Below, in pieces: positions 37,268 through 45,828 of a DNA stretch of 64,000 nt. The first letter of the stretch is position 1. Each line of letters starts with the position of its first letter. A program made the position numbers and the translations under genes. Location: positions 342,025-406,024 of the forward strand of contig NZ_LMCW01000001.1 of NCBI RefSeq assembly GCF_001424945.1, written 5' to 3'. The DNA is from Rhizobium sp. Root1203 (GTDB taxonomy: Bacteria > Pseudomonadota > Alphaproteobacteria > Rhizobiales > Rhizobiaceae). The notes under the pieces are model-generated. The model searched no databases, was not told the origin of the DNA, and saw only the letters and a list, made by a program, of their open reading frames with translations.

Positions 37268-40200
37268 ATGATCTCTGCTTCGATTGCCTACAATATTGTG
37301 TCGGGGAACATGCAGAAGAGTCTCGACCGCGTCGCTTCCCAAGCCACGGTCAAGCGCGATGCCGAGTATTACGAAGAAAACATCAACAAGGTCAAAGACG
37401 TAGACGACTTCCTCGGGAACTATCGCCTCTACAGCTACGCCATGACGGCCTATGGTCTCGATGACATGACCTATGCCAAGGCCTTCATGAAAAAGGTTCT
37501 CGAGAGCGACCTGACGGATGCCAACAGTTTCGCGAACAAGCTGTCGGACTCGCGCTACAAGGAATTCGCGGCTGCCTTCAACTTCTCTACGCCTGCCGCC
37601 GATGCGCAGAGCGATGCCCAGGAAGACGATCTGATCGGCCTGTACACGCAATCGTTTGCCGACGAGGGCAAGAACGCCGATGCGGAGACCAAATACTACG
37701 GTACCGCCATCGACAAGGTTCAGAACGTCGCCGAACTCGTCGGTAACACCCGCCTTCGCACCTTCGTCCTGAAGGCCTACGGCATCGATCCCACCTATGT
37801 TTCCAAGGATTTCCTGACGCAGGTGCTGACCAGCGATCTCAACGATCCCGCCAGCTTCGTGAACGTCAACGGAAACGCCAAGTACAAGGCGCTGGCGGCA
37901 CAGTTCAGCTTCAACGCCGATGGCACGGTAACGGGTGCGGCTCAAACTGCGACGCAGAAGGACGCGGTCATGGAGCAGTATACGCTCACTGTTCCGTCGG
38001 TCGTCACGCAGGCTGCCGCCGATTACAACAAGAGTTACTACCTGTCCAAAATCGGAGCGGTCACCAGCGTCGACGACCTGCTGGCCGACAAGAGGCTGAC
38101 ATCCTATATCAAGACAGCTTTCAGCATGGGCGCGGATTTCAGCAACGCTGCACTGAAAGAAGTGCTCACGGACCGGACCTACGCCGCCCAGTCGCTGGAT
38201 TTCGACGCCGTCTACCAGGCGTTCAACTTCAAGTCGGATGGCTCGCTCGGGTCGACGGCGCGTCCCCAGACAGCCGCTCAAACAGACAGGGTTGTCGCGC
38301 AGGGAACGAGCAAGTCAAGCGACTACGCCAACAAGATCGCCGGTGGAACCATCACAACGGTCGACGACCTCATCGCGGATAAGAAAACCACGGCCTTCAT
38401 CAAGGACGCCTATGGACTGGCCCCTGATTTCAGCGATGCCGATCTGAAAAGCATCCTGACGGACGCGGCCTATGCGACCAGCGTCGGACACAGCGATATC
38501 AACGCCGCCTTCAATTTCCAGGCGGATGGCACCTTGACCGGCCCGAAGGTCCAGTCGGACACGCAGCTCAACGCGACAATCGTGAAGGTGGGCTCGAACG
38601 GATCCTATTTTAGCGCAGCCGTGGGCGATTTCGGCAATGTCGACCAGTTGCTCGCCGACACGCGCGTCAACAGCTATCTGCGAAACGCCTACGGCGTGTC
38701 GTCCACGACGAGCGATGCCGACCTGAAGACGATCCTGACGGATCCGAACGCCGCCGCCACGATGGGCTTCAGCAGCCTGCACGAGGCTTTCAACTTCACT
38801 TCCACGGGCGGGCTTGCCGCCTCCTTTGGCACGCAGACCTCCGACCAGATGGCCGCGATGGCCGACAGGGCCAAGGGAGTTGACAGCTACTATCAGACCA
38901 ACATCGTCAAGATCACCAATGTCGACGACCTGATCGCAAATTCGGGTCTCACCAGCTATATCAAGAACGCATTCGGCATGCCGCTGACCTTGAGCGACAC
39001 GGACCTGAAAAGCATTCTGACGGATTCGAGCTATGCCGCCCTTCTTGGCTATGACGACGTCAACGCGGCTTTCAATTTCCTTCCCGACGGCAGCGTTCCG
39101 GCTGACGTCAACGCGCAGTCGGCAAGCCAGGCCCGAACCACCGGTTATCAGACAAGCGCAAATCTGGACTATTTCCAGAACACGATCAGCACTGTCTCGA
39201 ACGTCGATCAGCTGATCTCGGATCAAAAGCTGTCAAGCTTCCTCAAATCCACTTATGGGATGCCGGTCAATATCAGCGATGCGGACCTGAAGAGCATCCT
39301 GACCGATCCGACCTTTGCCGCGGCAAACGGCTTCAGCAACGTCAACGCGGCGTTCAGCTTCGCCGCCGATGGCTCTTCCGTGCCGGCCTCCGGCCCGCAG
39401 ACGAGCCCGCAACTCATGGATACGGTCAACTTCTACGACAAGCGCTACGCTGATGCGCAGCAGCAGGAAATCGACGATACGGTCGCCAACTACAAGAAGC
39501 GGATGACCGACGGGAACATCAAGAAGATCAACGATTTTCTGCGCACGAACGCCACCGCCGATCTCGACACGAAGAACGACAAGCTGCCCGACCCCTACCA
39601 GGTCGCACTCCGCGCCTATGGCCTGACGGAACAGGACGTGCCGCGCTCGGTGATGCGCAAACTCCTGCAGAGCGATCCCTACGACCCGAAAGGCTATGTC
39701 GCCTCGTTCAAGGACGAGCGGATCACCAACCTCGTCCGGGCTTTCAATTTCGGAAGCGATGGCAAGATAGCATCGGAAGTCCAGGCTTTGTCTCCGGCAG
39801 TCCTAGCGAAGTATGCGACGGACTATAAGTCGCGTGCGTTGATGGGCATGACCGACGGTGCCCTCAAGGACAAGGCGTCCAAGGATGCCACCGCTGCCGT
39901 CGACGCCTTTGCAAAAGGCATGGCCGAAGTGAAATCGCTCGACGACTTCCTGTCGAACGACAAATTGACGAGCCTCGTCTTGAAGGCAAATGGCCTCGAC
40001 CCGAAGAAATACGACGTGGACACGCTGAGGAAGATTTTCACCTCGGATCCCGCAGACAAGAAGAGCTACCTGAACACGAAGGCGGAATCCAAGTTCAAGG
40101 AAATCGTCGCCGACTTCAACTTCGATACGAAGGGCGAGCTCACCCGCGCCAAGATCGGAACGATCCAGAATACCGGCGCCGAAGATCGCACCCAGCAGAG

Positions 40201-40549
40201 CTTCCTCCAGCAGACGCTCGAAACGCAGGAGGGCCAAAGCAACGATGGTGTTCGCCTCGCACTCTATTTCTCCCGCAAGGCTCCGAATATCACCTCGCTC
40301 TACACGATCCTTGGCGACAAGGCGCTGTTTGAGGTGATCTCCACCACCTACAGCCTGCCAAAGGGTATTTCGAGCATGGATGTCGACAAGCAGGTGGATC
40401 TGCTGAAGAAGTTCGTCAACCTCGACGATCTGCAGGATCCGAAAAAGGTGGACAAGCTGATGAAGCGCTTCACCGCAATGTACGATCTCGCGAACAATGG
40501 CGGCACCTCGACCGCCTTGAGCATCCTCACCAATGGCGGGACATCCTGA
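37268..40549 (+). CDS. Large DUF1217 repeat protein
   Basis: The 1093 residues have no signal peptide or membrane helix and consist of about nine repeats of 93-130 residues followed by a C-terminal domain. Each repeat contains a YY..I..V..VDDLL helix, an RL..Y...AYG segment and LK.ILTD, and closes in AFNF..DG; the closing motif falls near residues 102, 210, 318, 414, 507, 600, 695, 824 and 949. DUF1217 proteins in rhizobia and Caulobacter relatives are mostly found with flagellar genes, and the N-terminus MISASIAYNIVSGNMQKSLD resembles that of flagellar axial or secreted proteins. Here there are no flagellar neighbours. A structural or secreted role is inferred. Confidence 0.85.
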   Translation: MISASIAYNIVSGNMQKSLDRVASQATVKRDAEYYEENINKVKDVDDFLGNYRLYSYAMTAYGLDDMTYAKAFMKKVLESDLTDANSFANKLSDSRYKEFAAAFNFSTPAADAQSDAQEDDLIGLYTQSFADEGKNADAETKYYGTAIDKVQNVAELVGNTRLRTFVLKAYGIDPTYVSKDFLTQVLTSDLNDPASFVNVNGNAKYKALAAQFSFNADGTVTGAAQTATQKDAVMEQYTLTVPSVVTQAAADYNKSYYLSKIGAVTSVDDLLADKRLTSYIKTAFSMGADFSNAALKEVLTDRTYAAQSLDFDAVYQAFNFKSDGSLGSTARPQTAAQTDRVVAQGTSKSSDYANKIAGGTITTVDDLIADKKTTAFIKDAYGLAPDFSDADLKSILTDAAYATSVGHSDINAAFNFQADGTLTGPKVQSDTQLNATIVKVGSNGSYFSAAVGDFGNVDQLLADTRVNSYLRNAYGVSSTTSDADLKTILTDPNAAATMGFSSLHEAFNFTSTGGLAASFGTQTSDQMAAMADRAKGVDSYYQTNIVKITNVDDLIANSGLTSYIKNAFGMPLTLSDTDLKSILTDSSYAALLGYDDVNAAFNFLPDGSVPADVNAQSASQARTTGYQTSANLDYFQNTISTVSNVDQLISDQKLSSFLKSTYGMPVNISDADLKSILTDPTFAAANGFSNVNAAFSFAADGSSVPASGPQTSPQLMDTVNFYDKRYADAQQQEIDDTVANYKKRMTDGNIKKINDFLRTNATADLDTKNDKLPDPYQVALRAYGLTEQDVPRSVMRKLLQSDPYDPKGYVASFKDERITNLVRAFNFGSDGKIASEVQALSPAVLAKYATDYKSRALMGMTDGALKDKASKDATAAVDAFAKGMAEVKSLDDFLSNDKLTSLVLKANGLDPKKYDVDTLRKIFTSDPADKKSYLNTKAESKFKEIVADFNFDTKGELTRAKIGTIQNTGAEDRTQQSFLQQTLETQEGQSNDGVRLALYFSRKAPNITSLYTILGDKALFEVISTTYSLPKGISSMDVDKQVDLLKKFVNLDDLQDPKKVDKLMKRFTAMYDLANNGGTSTALSILTNGGTS

Positions 40550-40560
40550 CAGCTCCAGCA

Positions 40561-40591
40561 AACTGCGTCGCGGCTTTTGCCGCCCGCAGTT
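40561..40591. terminator. Hairpin between convergent DUF1217 and desaturase genes
   Basis: Outer arms AACTGC/GCAGTT and inner arms GCGGC/GCCGC with a TTTT loop make an interrupted 13-bp stem just after the DUF1217 stop. There is no terminal T run, so the strength is uncertain. Confidence 0.45.
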
Positions 40592-40678
40592 GCGTAGATC
40601 AAAAAGACGGAGTGTCTTCGCAATTCGAAGAGAAGCGGATACTCCAGGGCGCTTGGAAGAACCGAAAAGCGCAGCCCC

Positions 40679-41683
40679 TCAGCCGGAGGGGTTCTGCTTG
40701 ATGCTCACGGTGCCGAGCGGGTTGCCGCTGCCCACCGTCGCGGTCGTGCGACCCACGTCACCTGATACCTCTGGTTCACGTCGTTTTTGCTCGACCTTGG
40801 GTCGCTTGCCGAGGAGTTCGCGCGTTCCCTTCCGAGTGAAGGGCTGTCGCAACTGTCCCCAAAAGTTGGTTGCGACGGTGCCACTTATGCCGATCGTCGT
40901 TGATGAAGGACGGTTTGGGTTGAAATAGGTGCCAAGCAACAGATCCCAGACGACGAGATTTTCTCCGTAATTCTTGTTTCCCTCTTCAAGATTTATCGAG
41001 TGGTGCCATCGGTGCAAGCGGGGTGTGCTCACCACATAGTCTAGAATCCCCGTCCGCATTTCCACGTTGCAGTGAGTCAAGAGCCCCGTAAATGCCGTGA
41101 CCGCGCCGACCCAGAGAAAGACGTCGAGGGGGGCGCCGAGAAGATAGAGCGGCGCTTGACTGACCACGATCTTGAACAGCGAGTCCAAAAAGTGAAACCG
41201 GCCGGTGTTGACGACCCATAGTCGGGTGACGCTGTGATGCAGTGCGTGGAACCGCCAGAGAGCAAGGTGTTCATGCGCCAGCCGATGGGCGGAATAGAGT
41301 CCGAACTCGGCGATGACGAGTGCCAACAACACCTGAACCGGCATCGGCCAGGCGTGCGGCCAAAGCGATGATGCATCCGGAACGGGCGGCAAGGCGACCA
41401 AAGCCAGCACCATTGGGAACGATGCGCCGATCATCGCCGCTGCCTGTACGAGGCCCTTGGTCAGGAGGGTGTGAGCAATATTGTTGATCGTCTCGCCATC
41501 CGGTTCAAGCCAGTCGGTCGAATGAGGCATGAGGCGCTCGAAGACAGCCAGAAGCGCCACAATCACGAAATAGATGACATTGAACCAGAGGATCGGCCTC
41601 GAGGTCGACAGAGCAAAATAGGTGCTCAATAGTCCCCCGAAATACAGGCCCGGCCAAAGGATTAGTGAAGCTAGATATTTCAT
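40679..41683 (-). CDS. Sterol desaturase / fatty acid hydroxylase family protein
   Basis: This is a di-iron membrane enzyme of the fatty acid hydroxylase superfamily. Histidine clusters that would hold the two irons are present: HRLAHEH, HALHH and HRWHH, with a further HCN site in between. About five membrane helices occupy the first 240 residues, and the last 70 residues are basic and probably disordered. Bacterial members hydroxylate or desaturate lipids such as hopanoids, carotenoids or fatty acids; the substrate here is unknown. By eye the gene and the one before it are less GC-rich than their neighbours, so recent acquisition is possible. Confidence 0.85.
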   Translation of the reverse strand: MKYLASLILWPGLYFGGLLSTYFALSTSRPILWFNVIYFVIVALLAVFERLMPHSTDWLEPDGETINNIAHTLLTKGLVQAAAMIGASFPMVLALVALPPVPDASSLWPHAWPMPVQVLLALVIAEFGLYSAHRLAHEHLALWRFHALHHSVTRLWVVNTGRFHFLDSLFKIVVSQAPLYLLGAPLDVFLWVGAVTAFTGLLTHCNVEMRTGILDYVVSTPRLHRWHHSINLEEGNKNYGENLVVWDLLLGTYFNPNRPSSTTIGISGTVATNFWGQLRQPFTRKGTRELLGKRPKVEQKRREPEVSGDVGRTTATVGSGNPLGTVSIKQNPSG

Positions 41684-41747
41684 GGGTGGGAGGTGCCTCG
41701 GCTTGCGATTGCATTCCGTTCGTTACGAAATGTTGGATCATGTAAAT

Positions 41748-42074
41748 TCAATACCGGTCTCGGCCATCGAGCCATTGGCGACGATGCCAGCATGGACGAG
41801 ATCGCCCATCGTTGCACGGAAATGGCTCGCGCGTGTAGCGACGGCGGCTCGAAAAGCGCAAATAATCGTCATAGTCGTCGTCCAGCCATTCTCGCACCTC
41901 GGCGCAAGTGTGGGGCCGCCCGTCGGTGACCCGTCCGTCCGTGCAGGGATCATATCGATCGCGAATCAATTGAGCATGCACGCCCGAGGCTACGGTGGCT
42001 GTCGATGCTGTCGGCGAGGCCGGAACTGCCGCAAGCGGGATATGAGCTAATAAGACAATTAGTTTTAGGTGCAT
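41748..42074 (-). CDS. Small exported four-cysteine protein with internal duplication
   Basis: The 108 residues begin with a signal peptide (MHLKLIVLLAHIPLAAVPAS). The mature part contains two copies of one motif, C-x-DGR-...-RP-x(1,2)-C-x3-R-x-WLD-...-Y, at about residues 44-71 and 87-108, giving four cysteines as two likely intra-repeat disulfides. The duplication argues that this is a real protein. AGGAGAGG lies nine bases before the ATG. I know no family or function; a small secreted or cell-surface binding protein is the simplest reading. It is divergent in neither direction and lies just upstream of the desaturase gene on the same strand. Confidence 0.65.
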   Translation of the reverse strand: MHLKLIVLLAHIPLAAVPASPTASTATVASGVHAQLIRDRYDPCTDGRVTDGRPHTCAEVREWLDDDYDDYLRFSSRRRYTREPFPCNDGRSRPCWHRRQWLDGRDRY

Positions 42075-42200
42075 CAAGCCTGTCCTCTCCTAAGACAAGC
42101 GGATGGGAGTTTTCCGCATCCGCCTTCTTTCCGCTCACGTGATGCGAACCCTTCTCAAGCGCGAACATTGCAATAGCATTGCGGGGACAAGCGGAAACGC

Positions 42201-42224
42201 GCGCCTCTTGCCGGAACGAGGCGC
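42201..42224 (-). terminator. Hairpin downstream of the FAD oxidoreductase gene
   Basis: A 7-bp perfect stem (42201-42207 with 42218-42224) lies 33 bases beyond the minus-strand stop at 42258. There is no proper T run, so it is only a possible terminator. Confidence 0.35.
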
Positions 42225-42257
42225 TCTTCGAAAGCGGTCAAACAAGAGGACCAGCGG

Positions 42258-43685
42258 CTATTCGACGGTGACGACCTTGCCAGGGTTCATGATGCCGGCG
42301 GGATCGAACGCACGCTTGATCCTGCGCATCAGATCCATTTCGATCGGCGGCCGGATGGCGGCGAGTTCGTCGCGTTTCAGCTGTCCGATACCGTGTTCTG
42401 CGGAGATCGAGCCGCCGTGAGACAGCACCAGGCCGTGAACGATGGCGTTCATCTCGTGCCAGCGGTCGAGAAATGCCTGCTTGTCGGCCCCGACCGGTTG
42501 GGAGATGTTGTAGTGGATGTTCCCGTCTCCCATGTGGCCGAAGGCGCAGATGCGGGCGCCGGGCATGGCAGCCATCACCGCTTCGCCGGCCTCCAGCATG
42601 AACTGCGGTACCGTCGAGACCGGCACGGACACATCGTGCTTGATCGACCCGCCTTCCGGTTTCTGTGCCTCCGACATGCTTTCCCGCATATGCCACAGCG
42701 CCTTCTGCTGGGCGACGGAGGATGCGATCACCGCGTCCTGCACCAGGCCGGCTTCGAAACCCTGCTCCAGCAGGGCTGTCATCATCCGCTCCGCCGTCTC
42801 GGCCGAATCGGACGTCGAGATATCGATCAGCAGATACCAGGGATGCTCCGATTCCAGCGGATCGCGAACGCCGTCGATGTGGCGGGCAGTGATCTCGACG
42901 CCAAAACGAGGCATCAGTTCGAACCCGGTCAGCGACGTGCCGCAGAGACTGGAGGCGAGGTTGAAGAGCGCCAGCGCCTCTTCGACCGAGTTGAGGCCGG
43001 CAAAGGCGACCTGCTTGCCGAGCGGCTGGGGATAAAGCTTCAGGACGGCGCCGGTGATGATGCCGAGCGTGCCTTCCGCGCCGATGAAGAGATCGCGCAG
43101 GTCGTAGCCGGTATTGTCCTTCTTGAGGCGGCGCAGGCCATCCCAGATCTCGCCGGTGGGCAACACCACTTCGAGCCCGAGGCAGAGGTGGCGCATGTTG
43201 CCGTAGGCCAGCACGGCCGTACCGCCGGCATTCGTCGACAGATTCCCGCCGATCCGGCACGAGCCTTCGGAGCCGAGCGAGAGCGGGAAGAGTCTGCCAT
43301 GGGCTTCCGCAGCCTTCTGGACTTCGGCAAGGATCGCGCCGCCGTCCGCCACAAGTACGTTTGCGACGGGATCGACATCGCGAATCTTGTTCATGCGCTC
43401 GAGCGAAATGATGATATCGGAGTGGCCTTCGCGCGGCGTCTGTCCGCCGACAAGGCCGGTGTTGCCGGTCTGCGGTACGACAGCGGTGCCGGTCTCGCTG
43501 GCAAGCTTGAGGATGGCGGACACCTCCTCGACATTCGCAGGCTTCAGCAGCAGCGGCGAGGCGCCATGATAGAGGCCGCGGTTCTCGATCAGGTGCGGCG
43601 CGAGGTCGGCCTCGGTACGCAAGGCATACTTGTCGCCGACAATGGCTGCGAAACGGTCGAGAAGTTCGGGTGAAACGCTGCTCAT
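42258..43685 (-). CDS. FAD-linked D-2-hydroxyacid dehydrogenase
   Basis: This is a flavoprotein of the VAO/GlcD type of 475 residues. The FAD-binding PP-loop region is VVPQTGNTGLVGGQTP, followed by GGNLSTNAGGTAVLAYGNMRHLCLGLEVVLPTG and GAEGTLGIITGAVLKL. The C-terminal substrate domain has the metal-ligand histidines in FGHMGDGNIHYN and SAEHGIGQLKR. The closest function is oxidation of a D-2-hydroxyacid (lactate, 2-hydroxyglutarate type), with electrons to a quinone or ETF; the substrate is not decided. It follows the Sua5-type gene by 20 bases and is probably cotranscribed with it. Confidence 0.9.
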   Translation of the reverse strand: MSSVSPELLDRFAAIVGDKYALRTEADLAPHLIENRGLYHGASPLLLKPANVEEVSAILKLASETGTAVVPQTGNTGLVGGQTPREGHSDIIISLERMNKIRDVDPVANVLVADGGAILAEVQKAAEAHGRLFPLSLGSEGSCRIGGNLSTNAGGTAVLAYGNMRHLCLGLEVVLPTGEIWDGLRRLKKDNTGYDLRDLFIGAEGTLGIITGAVLKLYPQPLGKQVAFAGLNSVEEALALFNLASSLCGTSLTGFELMPRFGVEITARHIDGVRDPLESEHPWYLLIDISTSDSAETAERMMTALLEQGFEAGLVQDAVIASSVAQQKALWHMRESMSEAQKPEGGSIKHDVSVPVSTVPQFMLEAGEAVMAAMPGARICAFGHMGDGNIHYNISQPVGADKQAFLDRWHEMNAIVHGLVLSHGGSISAEHGIGQLKRDELAAIRPPIEMDLMRRIKRAFDPAGIMNPGKVVTVE

Positions 43686-43705
43686 GAAGCCTTGATCCTT
43701 TTAAA

Positions 43706-44680
43706 TCACTCTCGTGGTGCCGCGGCGCGCCGCAGCCGGTCGTTGATGGCTTCGCCGAGGCCCTCGTCGGGAACGGCGGAAAACGCGATCGTCGCAGCGC
43801 CGCTGGCGTCGGCCTGTTTCATGTAGTCGAACAGATTGGCGGCCGCTTCGGCAAGATTGCCGTTCCGGCTGAGATTGAGGACGATCCGGGCATGTTCCGA
43901 CCCGGCAATCGGAGCCGCGCCGAATGCGATCAATGCCTCGCCTTCATCGATGTGGGTCGCATCGAGGCGAACCGCTGCACCCGGCGCATAGTGGGAGGCG
44001 AGCATTCCTGGCGCCTCGATCGCGGCAGACGCCTTGCCGGAGCGCAGCAATCTGCGGCCGGCAACGCGCTCGATCTCGGATGCAACCAGCCCGCCCGGGC
44101 GCAGAAGCCTCAACCGGCCGGCTTCGACCTTGACGATGGTCGATTCCACGCCGACCGCGCTCGCCCCAGCATCGAGGATCAACCTGATCTTGTCGCCGAG
44201 ATCGGCCTCGACATGAGCCGCGCTCGTGGCGCTGATCTTGCCGGACGTGTTGGCGCTGGGTGCTGCGAGCGGATGCCCGAAGGCACGGATCAGGTCGCCG
44301 GCAAAGCCCCTGGGCAGCCGGATGCCGACCGTATCCAGCCCGGCGGTTGCAAGCCCGTGGATCGCGCTGTGCGGCCTCAGCGGCACCACGATGGTCAGGG
44401 GACCGGGCCAGAAGGCTTCTGCCAATGCGCGCGAGATCGGGTCGAACGCGGCATACTCCTCGGCCATCTCGAGATCGGCCATATGGCAGATCAGCGGGTT
44501 GAAGCGCGGCCTGCCCTTGGTCTCGTAGATTCGCGCGATGGCAGCCGGGTTGGTGGCGTCGGCCGCAAGTCCGTAGACGGTCTCCGTCGGAATGGCGATC
44601 GGGAAGCCGTCGCCAAGCACGGCGCAGCCGGCTTCGATCGCCCGCCGCCTGTCCTTCGTGATGTCGATGATTTCAGCCAT
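43706..44680 (-). CDS. L-threonylcarbamoyladenylate synthase (Sua5 type)
   Basis: This makes threonylcarbamoyl-AMP from threonine, bicarbonate and ATP, the first step of the t6A37 modification of tRNAs. The N-terminal YrdC domain has PTETVYGLAADATNPAAIARIYETKGRPRFNPL and later RLPRGFAGDLIRAFGHPLAAPSANTSGKIS. The 324 residues include the C-terminal Sua5 domain (LLRSGKASAAIEAPGMLASHYAPGAAV), so it is the long, Sua5-like form and not short TsaC. It is the first gene of the pair with the FAD enzyme. Confidence 0.93.
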   Translation of the reverse strand: MAEIIDITKDRRRAIEAGCAVLGDGFPIAIPTETVYGLAADATNPAAIARIYETKGRPRFNPLICHMADLEMAEEYAAFDPISRALAEAFWPGPLTIVVPLRPHSAIHGLATAGLDTVGIRLPRGFAGDLIRAFGHPLAAPSANTSGKISATSAAHVEADLGDKIRLILDAGASAVGVESTIVKVEAGRLRLLRPGGLVASEIERVAGRRLLRSGKASAAIEAPGMLASHYAPGAAVRLDATHIDEGEALIAFGAAPIAGSEHARIVLNLSRNGNLAEAAANLFDYMKQADASGAATIAFSAVPDEGLGEAINDRLRRAAAPRE

Positions 44681-44803
44681 GTCCCGCCCGGGTTTCTTTC
44701 AGGCAGTCCTTATGCCTTCCGCGCGCTCCGATCAATATCGGAGCTGCCGGAAGATCTCGATCGCGGCGAGCATGATCTCGATCAGAGTTGGCCAGTGATC
44801 CGA

Positions 44804-45412
44804 TCAGAGTTGACGGATGATCTCGCGAAGCTGTTCGTTGCGCGCTCCAAGCAGCAGCACGTTCTTGATCGCGATCTGGGGGTCGTGAGTGCGGAACAGC
44901 AGGCCGTTGCCGCGCACCGTCCGGTCGATCGTCATTTTCTCCGGCGTGTGTTCGCCCGGCCTGATCGCCACCGCGAAATACATGCGCGAATACTGCACGT
45001 CGATGCGTTCGAAGAAGTTGTCGTTGTCGCCGATGTCAGCGTAGAAGTTGGCGATGTAGAAGGCCCAGCTGACGTCCTCGTAATGCGCGAACTTTGTCCG
45101 CGCTGCGGTGACATGGCAGTAGCCGAGATGCGGGCTGTCCTTCAGCGTCCGATGAAACAGCATCTTCGGAAACTGGATCGTGCGGTGAAAGGCGTTGATG
45201 TTGTGATGCGTCTTTTCCCCCGCGGACTGCAGCTTGCGGCCGGTTTTGTCGGCCACCTCCTCGTGGGTCAGGTAGCGGCGTTCGGCAGCGAGCCAATGGG
45301 CCCGATGCCGCGTGATCTTGCCGGTTCGCAAGAATTCGGAATGCGGGGCTATCGGCTCGGCGTTCTGTCCGTCCGGACCCTTGCTTGCGTCGAAGTAACG
45401 AAGTTTCGCCAT
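44804..45412 (-). CDS. DUF6656 family protein
   Basis: The 202-residue soluble protein belongs to a family seen in Rhizobiaceae with no known role. Features are MAKLRYFDASK at the start, WLAAERRYLTHEEVADKTGRKL in the first third, and EDVSWAFYIANFYADIGDNDNFFERIDVQYSRMYFAVAI in the middle, with several His and aromatic residues. No signal peptide or membrane helix is seen. A Met three codons upstream (45421) is an equally possible start. A perfect TTAA-N7-TTAA site 52-66 bases upstream suggests control by CtrA. Confidence 0.75.
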   Translation of the reverse strand: MAKLRYFDASKGPDGQNAEPIAPHSEFLRTGKITRHRAHWLAAERRYLTHEEVADKTGRKLQSAGEKTHHNINAFHRTIQFPKMLFHRTLKDSPHLGYCHVTAARTKFAHYEDVSWAFYIANFYADIGDNDNFFERIDVQYSRMYFAVAIRPGEHTPEKMTIDRTVRGNGLLFRTHDPQIAIKNVLLLGARNEQLREIIRQL

Positions 45413-45828
45413 GTCTCGCATTCCGCATACTGATAATATGACAGAAGGATAGGCAGTTCATGCTTAAGGACCGATTAAGCGCCGGGTGTGGTTGCACCGG
45501 AATGAAAACTTGTAGCGGCGAATGTCGCAAACAGGATATGGATGCCGAGAAGCGTTCGCAGACTGATAAAGCCATTGGGTTTTAGCCGTGTCGCGATCAG
45601 CGATAATTGCGCTGCACCGTTTGCCAGCGGGCGCGTAGAGCCTCCTTTTTGCAGTGGTCCGGTGCCTGTCGTCATTTTCGAAGCCGATGTCGCTTTAAAA
45701 CCAAGGCACCGGCGTGGGCGGTGGTTAAATGCAAATCATGAAGAATGTCTCCTGACGGGAGGGAGTATAGGCTTCCCGCGGCTTTCGTCTTCCAGCAAGC
45801 GACCGCCCGAATAGACGAGGATGTGCAG
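45413..45828. other. Gene-free interval with one regulatory site
   Basis: Between the divergent DUF6656 and Rieske oxygenase genes I see only the TTAA-N7-TTAA site at 45464-45478. A 90-codon plus-strand reading frame at 45542-45814 has no ribosome binding site or recognisable protein pattern. No promoter for the oxygenase could be assigned with confidence. Confidence 0.5.
45464..45478. promoter_or_regulatory. Candidate CtrA box upstream of the DUF6656 gene
   Basis: TTAA-GGACCGA-TTAA matches the gapped CtrA recognition sequence TTAA-N7-TTAA. The flanks extend it to an inverted repeat GCTTAA/TTAAGC. Confidence 0.55.

Noticed and set aside
45542..45814. 90-codon frame in the gap before gbcA
   Set aside because: No ribosome binding site, no recognisable protein pattern, and it runs to within 15 bases of the gbcA start.
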